From Rhizobiales bacterium NRL2 (GTDB lineage Bacteria > Pseudomonadota > Alphaproteobacteria > Minwuiales > Minwuiaceae): a stretch of 64,000 bases of DNA. How positions within the stretch are numbered: position 1 is the first letter of the stretch; every line of letters begins with the position of its first letter. The notes beneath the pieces were generated by a model that was not told the origin of the DNA, did not search any database, and saw nothing but the letters and a program-made list of their open reading frames with translations. Shown here piece by piece: positions 42,591-51,428 of this stretch. The stretch spans positions 3,773,031 through 3,837,030 of the forward strand of contig CP016093.1 of NCBI GenBank assembly GCA_001664005.1. Direction: 5' to 3'. A program made the translations under genes and the position numbers.

Positions 42591-45362
42591 TTATTCCGCC
42601 GCGACAGCGCCTGCCGTTTTCTCGACGCGCACGGCAGAGAACTTGAACTCCGGGATCTTGCCATAAGGGTCGAGGGCCGGATTGGTCAGGATGTTGGCCG
42701 CCGCCTCGACGAAGGCGAAGGGCATGAAGACGTTGTCTTCCGAGATTGCGCGGTCGGCGCGGGCCATCACCAGAAGCGATCCCCGCCGGGTCGACAGCCG
42801 GACCATGTCGCCCGGCCCGACCCCCAGCCTGCGGAGCGTTTTCGGGTGCATCGAACAGCTGGCTTCGGGCTCAAGCCCGTCGAGCACCTGGGTGCGGCGG
42901 GTCATCGAACCCGTGTGCCAGTGCTCCAGTTGCCGCCCGGTGATCAGGATCATCGGGTACTCGGCGTCGGGCGTGTCGTCGGGCGGCACGATGGCGGCCG
43001 GCGTGAAGCGCGCGCGGCCCTCGGGACGCGGGAAGCCGTCGCCGAAGACGATGGGCTGGCCCGGATCGTCCGGGGACAGGCTGGGATAGGTCACCGCCTC
43101 CCGCTCCAGCCGCTCCCAGGTGATGTTGTCGAGCGATTTCATGGACCGCTTCATCTCGGCGAAGACGTCGCGCGGGTGGGCGTAGTCCCAGTCCAGGCCG
43201 AGGCGCCTGGCCAGTTCGACGGTGATCCACCAGTCCGACTTCGCCTGCCCCGGCGGCGCCACGGCGGGCCGGCCCATCTGCACCTGGCGGTTGGTATTGG
43301 TGACCGTACCGGCCTTCTCCGCCCAGGCGGTGGCCGGCAGGATGACATCGGCGTAATTCGCCGTCTCCGTCAGGAAGATATCCTGCACCACCAGGTGCTC
43401 CAGCTTTGCCAGCGCCTCACGGGCGTGCTCCACGTCCGGGTCGGACATGGCCGGATTCTCGCCCATGATGTACATGCCGCGGATCCGGCCGTCGTGGACC
43501 GCGTCCATGATCTCGACGACCGTCAGTCCCTTCTCGGCGGAGAAGTCGCCGGAAGCCCAGATATCGCGGAACAGCGAACGCACGCCCTCGTCGCCGACGG
43601 GCTGATAGTCGGGCAGGAACATCGGGATCAGCCCGGCGTCGGAAGCGCCCTGGACGTTGTTCTGGCCGCGCAGCGGGTGCAGGCCCGTCCCGGGCCGGCC
43701 CACATGGCCGCACATCAGCGCCAGCGAGATCAGGCAGCGGGAGTTGTCGGTGCCATGGATGTGCTGGCTGATGCCCATGCCCCAGAAGATCATGCCTGCG
43801 CGCGCGCCGGCGAAAGTCCGCGCCACCGTGCGCAGGGTCTCCGCCTCGACGCCGCAGATTTCGGCCATCTTCTCCGGCGGGAAGCCCTTCAGATGGGCCT
43901 TCATCGCCTCCCAGTTCTCGGTGAAGCCCTGGATGTACTGCTCGTCGTAGAGCCTCTCCTCGACGATCACGTGCATGATCGCATTCAGCATCGCCACGTC
44001 CGTGCCGGGCCGGAAGCGCAGCATGTGGGTGGCGTAGCGGCCCAGGCCGACGCCGCGCGGATCCATGACGATCAGCTTACCACCGCGCTTGGCGAACTGC
44101 TTGAAATACGTCGCCGCCACCGGATGGTTCTCGACCGGATTGGCGCCGATGACGATGGCGCAGTCGGCATTCTCGATCTCGTTGAAGGTCGCGGTGACCG
44201 CGCCGGAGCCGACATTCTCCATCAGCGCCGCGACCGACGAGGCGTGGCAGAGCCGGGTGCAGTGATCGACATTGTTGTGGCCGAAGCCCTGCCGGATCAG
44301 CTTCTGGAAAAGGTAGGCTTCCTCGTTCGAGCACTTGGCCGAGCCGAAGCCGGCCACCGCCGGGCCGCCTTGGTCCTTGCGCAGTTGTGCGAGCCCGCCG
44401 GCAGCGCGGTCCAGCGCCTCCTCCCAGGTGGCCTCGCGGAAATGCGTCGAGAGGTCGGCCGGATCGACGTTCAGCCCCTTGGGCGGCGCGTCCTCGCGGC
44501 GGATCAGCGGCGTCTTCAGCCGGTGGGGATGATCGACATAATCGAAGCCGAAGCGGCCCTTGACGCAGAGCCGCTGTTCGTTGGCCGGCCCGTCGACGCC
44601 GTCCACCCAGGCGATGCGGCCGTCGCGGAGCTTGAAGCTGAGCTGGCAGCCGACGCCGCAATAGGGGCAGACCGACTTCACTTCCTCGTCGAAGGCCGCG
44701 CTGTCGCCGTGACCGGCGGCATCGAGGGCCGTCGATTCCATCAGTGCGCCGGTGGGGCAGGCCTGCACGCATTCGCCGCAGGCAACGCAGGTGCTCTGGC
44801 CCATGGGATCGGCGAAATCGAAGACGATCTCCGCGTCATGACCGCGGAAGGCCATGCCGATGACGTCGTTGACCTGGACTTCCCGGCAGGCGCGGACGCA
44901 GAGATTGCAATGGATGCAAGCGTCCAGGTTGACGCGCATGGCGACATGGCTGTCGTCCAGCAGCGGCACGCGGTCCGGCGCCAGCGCGGGGAAGCGGCTT
45001 TCCGCGACGCCTTGCAGATCCGCCATCTTCCAGAAGTGCGAGGAGCGGTCGTGCGCCGCCTCGCGCGGCGGCTGGTCGGCCATCAGCATCTCGATCACCA
45101 GCTTCCGCGCCTTCGCGGCGCGGTCGGTCGCGGTCTGCACGACCATTCCCTCGGCGGGCGCGCGGATGCAGGAAGCGGCGAGATTCCGCTCGCCATCAAT
45201 CTCGACCATGCAGGCGCGGCAATTGCCGTCGGCGCGATAGCCGGGCTGGTCGGCGTGGCACAGATGCGGGATCAGCGTTCCCTCGCGCCTGGCCACGTCC
45301 CAGATGCTTTCGCCCTCGGCCGCGGTGACGACCCGGCCGTCGAGCGTGAAGGAAACCGTCAT
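42591..45362 (-). CDS. NAD-linked formate dehydrogenase alpha subunit (Mo/W-bis-MGD)
   Basis: A 923-residue catalytic subunit. The N-terminus has a [2Fe-2S] domain (HLCHADQPGYRADGNCRACMVEIDG), a His-Cys-type region, and two [4Fe-4S] motifs, HCNLCVRACREVQ and CVACGECVQACPTGAL. The molybdopterin domain begins with another cluster, CPYCGVGCQL. The active-site ligand is Cys, not selenocysteine, in NNVDHCTRLCHASS. This layout matches soluble NAD-dependent formate dehydrogenases, which oxidise formate to CO2 in the cytoplasm. The gene starts 1 bp after the Spy-like gene ends. No fdhD or molybdenum cofactor gene is seen in the window. Confidence 0.92.
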   Translation of the reverse strand: MTVSFTLDGRVVTAAEGESIWDVARREGTLIPHLCHADQPGYRADGNCRACMVEIDGERNLAASCIRAPAEGMVVQTATDRAAKARKLVIEMLMADQPPREAAHDRSSHFWKMADLQGVAESRFPALAPDRVPLLDDSHVAMRVNLDACIHCNLCVRACREVQVNDVIGMAFRGHDAEIVFDFADPMGQSTCVACGECVQACPTGALMESTALDAAGHGDSAAFDEEVKSVCPYCGVGCQLSFKLRDGRIAWVDGVDGPANEQRLCVKGRFGFDYVDHPHRLKTPLIRREDAPPKGLNVDPADLSTHFREATWEEALDRAAGGLAQLRKDQGGPAVAGFGSAKCSNEEAYLFQKLIRQGFGHNNVDHCTRLCHASSVAALMENVGSGAVTATFNEIENADCAIVIGANPVENHPVAATYFKQFAKRGGKLIVMDPRGVGLGRYATHMLRFRPGTDVAMLNAIMHVIVEERLYDEQYIQGFTENWEAMKAHLKGFPPEKMAEICGVEAETLRTVARTFAGARAGMIFWGMGISQHIHGTDNSRCLISLALMCGHVGRPGTGLHPLRGQNNVQGASDAGLIPMFLPDYQPVGDEGVRSLFRDIWASGDFSAEKGLTVVEIMDAVHDGRIRGMYIMGENPAMSDPDVEHAREALAKLEHLVVQDIFLTETANYADVILPATAWAEKAGTVTNTNRQVQMGRPAVAPPGQAKSDWWITVELARRLGLDWDYAHPRDVFAEMKRSMKSLDNITWERLEREAVTYPSLSPDDPGQPIVFGDGFPRPEGRARFTPAAIVPPDDTPDAEYPMILITGRQLEHWHTGSMTRRTQVLDGLEPEASCSMHPKTLRRLGVGPGDMVRLSTRRGSLLVMARADRAISEDNVFMPFAFVEAAANILTNPALDPYGKIPEFKFSAVRVEKTAGAVAAE

Positions 45363-45363
45363 G

Positions 45364-45894
45364 TCAGTGCCTTCCGTGCTTGCCGTGTCCGGCCCCGTAG
45401 CCCCGCAGCAGCGCATAGGCCTCGCGCTGGTGCGCGGTCAGCAGGGGCGTGACTTCCAGGTGGGCGCGCAGGTGCGTCTCCCGCAATTCCATCCGCAGGT
45501 CCGCCGCCTTCCGCAGCGCCACGACGAGTGTGTCCGGATCGGCGCGGCGGTCGCGGAACAGCGCATCCAGCTCCGCCTCCGCCTCGACCAGCCGCGCGCC
45601 GAGATCGCGCGCCTTCAACTGCATCCGCTCGAAGGCGGCGCGGATGACGGCGATCTGTTCGCCGCTGAGTTCCAGTTCCTCCTGCATGTCCAGCAGGTGC
45701 GACGGCCCCGGATAGCCGTTCAGCTCCGCCGGCCTCGCCATGCCCCGCCCCTCACCGGCGAGCAGGGCGGCAACATCACGTTCGCTGTAGCTGCTCACCG
45801 CCCGGTGCTGCTGCCCGGCATAGGGCTGCGCCTGATCGGCAGCGGCGGCGGCGGCAAAGGTCAGACAACCGAACGCGAAAAGGACGAGACGCAT
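45364..45894 (-). CDS. Spy/CpxP-like periplasmic protein embedded in the formate dehydrogenase operon
   Basis: A 176-residue protein with a signal peptide (LVLFAFGCLTFAAAAAADQ). The mature part is mostly helical and charged (LLDMQEELELSGEQIAVIRAAFERMQ, then LVEAEAELDALF) and ends LLTAHQREAYALLRGYG, an LTxxQ-type motif seen twice in Spy/CpxP and zinc-resistance-associated proteins. The tail is His-rich (GHGKHGRH). Such proteins are periplasmic chaperones or metal sensors. Its ATG shares one base with the beta-subunit stop (TGATG), and the alpha-subunit gene begins 1 bp after its stop. So it is tightly coupled with a cytoplasmic enzyme, which is unexpected. Confidence 0.75.
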   Translation of the reverse strand: MRLVLFAFGCLTFAAAAAADQAQPYAGQQHRAVSSYSERDVAALLAGEGRGMARPAELNGYPGPSHLLDMQEELELSGEQIAVIRAAFERMQLKARDLGARLVEAEAELDALFRDRRADPDTLVVALRKAADLRMELRETHLRAHLEVTPLLTAHQREAYALLRGYGAGHGKHGRH

Positions 45895-47585
45895 CAGACT
45901 TCCCCCGGAAAATGCTTCATCGTCAACCTTATCGGGTTCGGCGCGGCCTGGCCCAGACCGCAGATCGATGCGTCGGCCATGGCCTGGCAGAGGTCTTCCA
46001 GCAGGTCGCCGTCCCAGCGATCGGCCTCCATCAGCTTGACCGCCTTCTCGCAGCCGACGCGGCAGGGCGTGCACTGGCCGCAGCTCTCGTCCTCGAAGAA
46101 ACGCAGCATGTTGAGCGCCGCGGCCCTGGCGCTGTCCTTGTCGGAAAGGACGACCACGGCGGCCGAGCCGATGAAACTGCCGTGAGGCTGCAGCATGTCG
46201 AAGTCGAGCGGCACGTCGTCCAGCGCCGCCGGCAGCAAGCCGGATGACGGCCCGCCGGGCTGGTAGGCCTTGAAGACATGGCCGTCGAGCATGCCGCCGG
46301 ACGCCTCGATCAGATCGCGGATGGTGGAACCCGCGGGCAATAGTTTCACCCCCGGCTCCTTCACGCGGCCGGAAACCGAATAGGCGCGCAGCCCCTTGCG
46401 GCCGTTCTTCTCGACCGAGCTCAGAATCTCCGGACCCTCCCGGACGATGCGCGCGACCCAGTGGAGCGTCTCGACATTGTGGACAAGCGTCGGGCGGCCG
46501 AAGACGCCGAACTCGGCGACATAGGGCGGGCGGTGACGCGGCAGGCCGCGCTTGCCCTCGATGCTCTCGATCATCGCGCTCTCTTCGCCGCAGATATAGG
46601 CGCCCGCGCCACGACGGAGGTCAATATAGCCCGGCTCGATCAGCCGCGCCTTCTCCAGCGCGGCGATCTCCCGTCGCAGGATCTCGAGCACCGCCGGGTA
46701 TTCGTCGCGCATGTAGATGAAGACCCGTTCCGCCTCGACCGCCCAGGCGGCGATCAGCGCGCCCTCCAGGAAGAGATGCGGCGTCCGCTCCAGGAAATAG
46801 CGATCCTTGAAGGTGCCGGGCTCGCCCTCGTCGCCGTTGACGGCGAGATAGCGCGGCCCCTCGTAGCCGCGGACGAAGGACCATTTGCGGCCCGAAGGGA
46901 AACCGGCGCCGCCCAGACCGCGAAGGCCGGACTCGAGCACCGTCTGCTGCACCTCGTCGGGCGACCGCGCGCCGCCGCGGAGGTCGGTCAGTTCCACATA
47001 GCCGCCCCTGGCGGTGTAGGCGGCGAGATTCTGGTAGTCGGGAATATGCGGGTAGACGTCGTTGGCCGTGATCGCCGCCTTCACCTTCACCGGTGTCGCG
47101 GCGTCGATATGGTTGTGGCCGATCTCCAGCGCCGGCGCGGTGTCGCAGCGGCCCATGCAGGGCGCGCGGACGACCCGGACCCGATCCGCGGGAAAATCGT
47201 CCGCCAGAGCCCGCATCAGACCCTGCGCGCCGGCCAGTTCGCAGGAAAGCGAGTCGCAGACCCGGATGGTCAGCGGCGGCGGCGGGGTCTCGCCCTCCTT
47301 CACCACGTCGAAATGGGCGTAGAAGGTGGCGACCTCGTAGACCTCGGCCTGGGCCAGTTTCATCTCCTCCGCCAGAGCGCGGAGATGGGCGGCCGAAAGA
47401 TGGCCGAAGGCGTCCTGGATCAGGTGCAGATGCTCGATCAGCAGGTCGCGGCGGCGCGGCCGTTCGCCCAGCAGGCTACGCACCTCGGCCAGGGCGTCGT
47501 CGTCGAGCTGACGGCCCTTCGGCGTACGGCGCCCCTTGCCCTTTCCGGATTTCCAGACGCCCTTGCGTTCAGCCTCGCCCTGCAC
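45894..47585 (-). CDS. Formate dehydrogenase beta subunit, fused NuoE-NuoF type (FdsG-FdsB)
   Basis: A 563-residue diaphorase subunit. Residues ~25-155 are NuoE-like with a thioredoxin-fold [2Fe-2S] site (CDSLSC, then APCMGRCDTAP). Residues ~165-560 are NuoF-like: FMN loop GLRGLGGAGFPSGRKW, NADH site NGDEGEPGTFKDR, and [4Fe-4S] motif ESCGQCTPCRVGCEK. It passes electrons from formate to NAD. In Fds-type enzymes these parts are separate genes, whereas the fusion is known in FDH1 of methylotrophs. The start is a GTG at 47585 with TAGGAGA upstream. It lies 29 bp after soxG. Confidence 0.92.
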   Translation of the reverse strand: MQGEAERKGVWKSGKGKGRRTPKGRQLDDDALAEVRSLLGERPRRRDLLIEHLHLIQDAFGHLSAAHLRALAEEMKLAQAEVYEVATFYAHFDVVKEGETPPPPLTIRVCDSLSCELAGAQGLMRALADDFPADRVRVVRAPCMGRCDTAPALEIGHNHIDAATPVKVKAAITANDVYPHIPDYQNLAAYTARGGYVELTDLRGGARSPDEVQQTVLESGLRGLGGAGFPSGRKWSFVRGYEGPRYLAVNGDEGEPGTFKDRYFLERTPHLFLEGALIAAWAVEAERVFIYMRDEYPAVLEILRREIAALEKARLIEPGYIDLRRGAGAYICGEESAMIESIEGKRGLPRHRPPYVAEFGVFGRPTLVHNVETLHWVARIVREGPEILSSVEKNGRKGLRAYSVSGRVKEPGVKLLPAGSTIRDLIEASGGMLDGHVFKAYQPGGPSSGLLPAALDDVPLDFDMLQPHGSFIGSAAVVVLSDKDSARAAALNMLRFFEDESCGQCTPCRVGCEKAVKLMEADRWDGDLLEDLCQAMADASICGLGQAAPNPIRLTMKHFPGEV

Positions 47586-47614
47586 CGGCAGTCTCCTAGC
47601 CTTCGGGACGCCCT

Positions 47615-48202
47615 TTATGCCCCGTGATCCCCGCCGCGCACAATGTTCCGCGCCGACGTCTCGACCATGTGCAGGAACGACAGGGCCGACGACGAGGGCG
47701 ACATCAGGCGGAAGCGGTCTTCCGCCAGGCGCATGACGATGACCGAGAGATGCTCCATCAGCGTGCGCTGGGCCATGTCGGCGGCAAAGACGTCCGGATG
47801 CAGGTCCAGCGGACAGACACGCTCCAGTGCGGCGCGCACCCCTGACCCCTCCACGTCGAGCACGGCCCAGGCGTCGGATTGTTCGGCGACCCAGGCCGCG
47901 CCGTCCAGCGCCGCCGCCACGATCCGCGCCGCGTCGTGCCCCTCGCACGGGAAGACCGCGAAGAACTGGTCCGGCGACATGCCGATGAGCACAAGGCCGT
48001 CCGTTCCGATCGAATAACGGCCGACGGCCGGCAACTTCAGGCCCCAGGCCGCGCGTACGGCGTCCGCCAGCGCGGCATCGCCGCCGCGTGGCGCGGCGAT
48101 CGCGGCGATACCCAGCCCGGCCGGCTCCGACAGGCTCACACCGTCGAAATCCTGTCGGATGCCGCCGAGCGGGCTTCGCGGAGACATTTCGAACTCAGCC
48201 AC
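47615..48202 (-). CDS. soxG: Sarcosine oxidase gamma subunit
   Basis: A 195-residue protein. Typical SoxG segments are SPLGGI near the start, GYSI-like GRYSIGTDGLVLIGMSPDQFFAV, and LDVEGSGVRAALERVCPLDLHPDVFAADMAQRT, with the C-terminal SVIVMRLAEDRFRLMSPSSSALSFLHMVE. It is the small partner of the alpha subunit's folate domain. The GTG start at 48202 has GGGGAG 7 bases upstream and overlaps the soxA stop by 8 bp; an ATG at 48187 is the alternative. Confidence 0.88.
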   Translation of the reverse strand: MAEFEMSPRSPLGGIRQDFDGVSLSEPAGLGIAAIAAPRGGDAALADAVRAAWGLKLPAVGRYSIGTDGLVLIGMSPDQFFAVFPCEGHDAARIVAAALDGAAWVAEQSDAWAVLDVEGSGVRAALERVCPLDLHPDVFAADMAQRTLMEHLSVIVMRLAEDRFRLMSPSSSALSFLHMVETSARNIVRGGDHGA

Positions 48203-51134
48203 GCAGCCGCTCCCCGTCGGGATCGACGAAATGCGGCGAGACAATTTCGACCTCAATCATCTCCCCGCGCAGCGGATCGGCGGCGACAACCACATCGCCC
48301 AGGCGCGCCGCCCCGCGGCGGATGAAGCCGAGGCCGATCGAATGGCCGAGCGTCGGGGACCACGCCGCCGAACTCATCCAGCCGAGATCGTTCCCGGTGG
48401 TCACGGCTTCGCCCGGATCGACGAAATGCGCGCCGGAACGCAGCTCCCGTGTGCGGTCCACGGGACGGAAGCCCATCAGGCGCGGGCGGTCCTCGCGCTT
48501 CATCTCCGGCCGGTCGCAGAGGACATTGCCGATGGCGACCTTCTTCCTGTTGACCATCCGGTCCATGCCGAGGTCCAGCGCCGTGGTCTGTCCGTTCAGT
48601 TCATTGCCGGCCGGATGCCCCTTCTCGATCCGCATCACCCCCAGCGCCTCGGTGCCGTAGGGGACGACGCCGAGCGGCCGGCCCGCGGCCATCAGCGCCC
48701 GGATCATGGCATCGCCATAGCGCGCCGGCACGGCGACCTCGTAGGCCAGTTCGCCGGAAAAGGAGATGCGGAACAGCCGGGCCGGCACGCCCCCGCAGAC
48801 CGTGACTTCGGCGCAGGCCATGAAGGGAAAGGCTTCGTTGGAGATGTCGGTATCCGCGTCGACCAGCTTGCGCAGCAATTCGCGCGACCGCGGGCCGGCG
48901 ACTGCGAACTGCGCCCACTGATCGGTGCCGGAGATCAGGTGCACGTCCAGGTCCGGCCAGTGGCACTGGCGGTGGAACTCGAGATTGCGGAACACCAGCC
49001 CTGCATTGGCGGTCGTGGTGGTCATGACGAAGTGATCCTCGGCCACCCGCGCCGCGGTGCCGTCGTCACAGACGAAGCCGTCCTCCCGCAGCATCAGGCC
49101 GTAGCGGACCCTGCCGACGGGCAGTCTGGCAAAGCCATTGGCATAGATCCGGTTGAGGAAGGCCGCGGCGTCACCGCCCTGCACCTCGATCTTGCCAAGC
49201 GTCGTGACGTCGCAGACGCCCACGGCCGAGCGCACCTGCCGGACCTCCCGGTCGACGCTCTCTCGCCAGTGCGTCTCGCCGGTCCGCGGAAACCACTGGG
49301 CGCGGAGCCACTGGCCTGCCTCCACGAAAACCGCGCCCTGCTCGACGGCCCAGTCATGGCTGGGCGTGCGGCGTATCGGCCGGAGATCCGGGCCGCGCGA
49401 CCGGCCGGCGAAGGCGCCAACGGGAACCGGGGTGTAGGGTGGGCGGAAGATCGTCGTTCCCGTCTCCGCGATGGACCTGCCAAGCGTCTCCGCCAGCACG
49501 CCGATCGCCGGCACGTTGGCGGTGCGGCCTTGGTCGGTCGCCATGCCGAGCGTGGTATAGCGCTTGACCTGCTCGACGGCACGGTAGCCTTCCTGCGCGG
49601 CGAGCCTGACATCCTTGACGGTGACGTCGTTCTGCAGATCCAGCCAGGCGCGGCCCCTGGTTTCCGCGACATGCCAGAGCGCCGTCACCCGGGCAGGTTC
49701 GTCCTCGGCCTGCGGCAGGTCCGGCCCGGGCCCGTCCAGGTCGAGCGCCGAGAGCGCCGCCTCCCGGCCCGCACGCAGCGCCGCCGCCAGGGTGAGATCG
49801 CCGGCGGCGGCGCCCGCGACCGTCATGCCGGGCGGCAGGTCCGGACCCGGCACGAAGGCGGCAATGTCGTCGCGCCAGACCGGGCGTCCCCGGTGATGGC
49901 AGGTCAGGTGGACGTTGGGGTTCCAGCCGCCGGAGACGGCGAGACAATCGGCCTCGATCCGCCGGCCGTCCGCCAGGCGGACCTCCTTCAGGGCATGACG
50001 TCCCCTGGTCTCGACCACCCTCCCGCCACGCACGGCTTCCACGCCCGGCAGTTCCAGCGGCGCATTGCAGTCGCGCGCGTCGATCACCGCCGCGACCTCG
50101 ACGCCCTGTTCGCGAAGGTCGGATGCCGTGCGCCAGCCATCATCGTTGCTGGTGAAGACCGCCACGCGCCGGCCGGGCGCGACGCCGTAGCGGTTGAGAT
50201 AGGCCCGCACCGCGCCGGCCAGCATGACGCCGGGACGGTCGTTGTCGCCGAAGGCGATGGCCCGTTCGGTCGCACCGGCGGCGAGCACCGCACGGCGCGC
50301 GCGGATGCGCCAGAACACCTGCCGCGGCGCGGCCCCCGGATCAGGCAGGTGGTCTGTCATGCGCTGAAGCGCGCCATAGCCGCCATGATCGAAGGCGCCG
50401 ATGACGGTCGTCCGCGCCATGACGCGGACATTTTCCATCGCGGACAGTTCGCCGGCTGTGGCGGCGGCCCATTCGGCCCCGGCGCGTCGGTCCACCTCGA
50501 GCGTCTCCGCGTTGAGCCGGCCGCCGAGACGGAAGTCCTCGTCCGCCAGGATCACCCGCCGGCCGGCGCGGGCGGCGGTCAGCGCCGTCATCAGCCCCGC
50601 CGGTCCGGACCCGATCACCAGCAGATCGCAGTGCAGGAAGCCCTTGTCGTAGCTGTCCGGGTCCGCATGTCCGGAAAGGCGTCCCAGACCAGCCGCGTGG
50701 CGGATCGCCGGCTCGTAGACCTTCTCCCAGAAGCGCCGCGGCCACATGAAGGTCTTGTAGTAGAAGCCGGCGGTCAGGAACGGCGCCAGCAGGTCGTTGA
50801 CCGCCAGCAGATCGCGTTTCAGAGACCCGCGGTGGTTCTGGCTTCGGGCCTCCAGCCCCTCGAACAGTTCCGCGACCGTCGCCCTTGTGTTGGGTTCACG
50901 CCGGGCGCCGGCGCGCAATTCCACCAGCGCGTTCGGTTCCTCCGATCCGGCGGCGAAGACGCCGCGCGGGCGATGATACTTGAACGACCGGCCGACAAGC
51001 CGCACGCCATTGGCCAGCAGCGCCGAGGCAAGCGTGTCCCCCGGATGTCCTTCGAAGGATCGGCCCTCGAAGGTGAAGGAGAGCGTCGCGCTGCGGTCAA
51101 TCAGCCCGTCATGCAGGCGGAAAGGCTGGCTCAT
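48195..51134 (-). CDS. soxA: Sarcosine oxidase alpha subunit
   Basis: A 979-residue subunit. The N-terminal ~110 residues resemble a ferredoxin-like domain (FEGRSFEGHPGDTLASALLANGVRLVGRSFKYHRPRG). An NAD/FAD Rossmann fold follows (LLVIGSGPAGLMTALTAARAGRRVILADED). The C-terminal ~380 residues are a GcvT-like folate domain (RIYANGFARLPVGRVRYGLMLREDGFVCDDGTAARV, EKGHPAGNELNGQTTALDLG). It accepts the methyl group on tetrahydrofolate as 5,10-methylene-THF while sarcosine becomes glycine. It overlaps soxD by 4 bp and soxG by 8 bp. Confidence 0.94.
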   Translation of the reverse strand: MSQPFRLHDGLIDRSATLSFTFEGRSFEGHPGDTLASALLANGVRLVGRSFKYHRPRGVFAAGSEEPNALVELRAGARREPNTRATVAELFEGLEARSQNHRGSLKRDLLAVNDLLAPFLTAGFYYKTFMWPRRFWEKVYEPAIRHAAGLGRLSGHADPDSYDKGFLHCDLLVIGSGPAGLMTALTAARAGRRVILADEDFRLGGRLNAETLEVDRRAGAEWAAATAGELSAMENVRVMARTTVIGAFDHGGYGALQRMTDHLPDPGAAPRQVFWRIRARRAVLAAGATERAIAFGDNDRPGVMLAGAVRAYLNRYGVAPGRRVAVFTSNDDGWRTASDLREQGVEVAAVIDARDCNAPLELPGVEAVRGGRVVETRGRHALKEVRLADGRRIEADCLAVSGGWNPNVHLTCHHRGRPVWRDDIAAFVPGPDLPPGMTVAGAAAGDLTLAAALRAGREAALSALDLDGPGPDLPQAEDEPARVTALWHVAETRGRAWLDLQNDVTVKDVRLAAQEGYRAVEQVKRYTTLGMATDQGRTANVPAIGVLAETLGRSIAETGTTIFRPPYTPVPVGAFAGRSRGPDLRPIRRTPSHDWAVEQGAVFVEAGQWLRAQWFPRTGETHWRESVDREVRQVRSAVGVCDVTTLGKIEVQGGDAAAFLNRIYANGFARLPVGRVRYGLMLREDGFVCDDGTAARVAEDHFVMTTTTANAGLVFRNLEFHRQCHWPDLDVHLISGTDQWAQFAVAGPRSRELLRKLVDADTDISNEAFPFMACAEVTVCGGVPARLFRISFSGELAYEVAVPARYGDAMIRALMAAGRPLGVVPYGTEALGVMRIEKGHPAGNELNGQTTALDLGMDRMVNRKKVAIGNVLCDRPEMKREDRPRLMGFRPVDRTRELRSGAHFVDPGEAVTTGNDLGWMSSAAWSPTLGHSIGLGFIRRGAARLGDVVVAADPLRGEMIEVEIVSPHFVDPDGERLRG

Positions 51135-51418
51135 GCGCCCCGGCCTCTGGCGCGGGCGACGTCGCGGGCCAGCTCGACGCGCCTGATCTCGTGGGTGAGC
51201 GTGTCGCGCGTGACCACCAGCCAGGAGCGGTCGCCGTGCTCGTGATACCAGAGCTCCCGGTGCACGCCCGCCGGATTGTCGCGCAGGTAGAGCCAGTCGT
51301 GGAAACGGTCCATGACGTCTTCGGCCTCCGGGTCCGGCCGTTCGATCAGACCGACGTCGCCCAGATAGACGAACTCCGCAATATCGCGGGGCCCGAGCAG
51401 CGGATGGTCGATGATCAT
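51131..51418 (-). CDS. soxD: Sarcosine oxidase delta subunit lacking the zinc-binding cysteines
   Basis: A 95-residue protein between soxB and soxA, in the usual position. Family landmarks are kept: LLGPRDIAEFVYLGD near the N-terminus, WLYLRDNPAGVHRELWYHEHGDRSWLVVTRDTLTHEIRRVE in the second half. The family's CPxCG start reads HPLLG here, and the later Cys in the HSxGC loop reads HEHGD. So all three Cys zinc ligands are absent and only the His remains. The subunit is therefore probably metal-free. The ATG at 51418 is 10 bp after the soxB stop; the stop overlaps soxA by 4 bp. Confidence 0.85.
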   Translation of the reverse strand: MIIDHPLLGPRDIAEFVYLGDVGLIERPDPEAEDVMDRFHDWLYLRDNPAGVHRELWYHEHGDRSWLVVTRDTLTHEIRRVELARDVARARGRGA

Positions 51419-51428
51419 CGCGCCGGCC

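Noticed and set aside
42846-45452. An 868-codon open frame opposite the formate dehydrogenase alpha gene
   Set aside because: Same reason: antisense to conserved iron-sulfur and molybdopterin motifs, with no recognisable domain of its own.
48159-51245. A 1028-codon open frame on the plus strand opposite soxA
   Set aside because: It is antisense to a clearly recognised gene and its product is Arg/His/Asp/Gly-rich with no family pattern. Such long shadows arise from GC-rich third positions.
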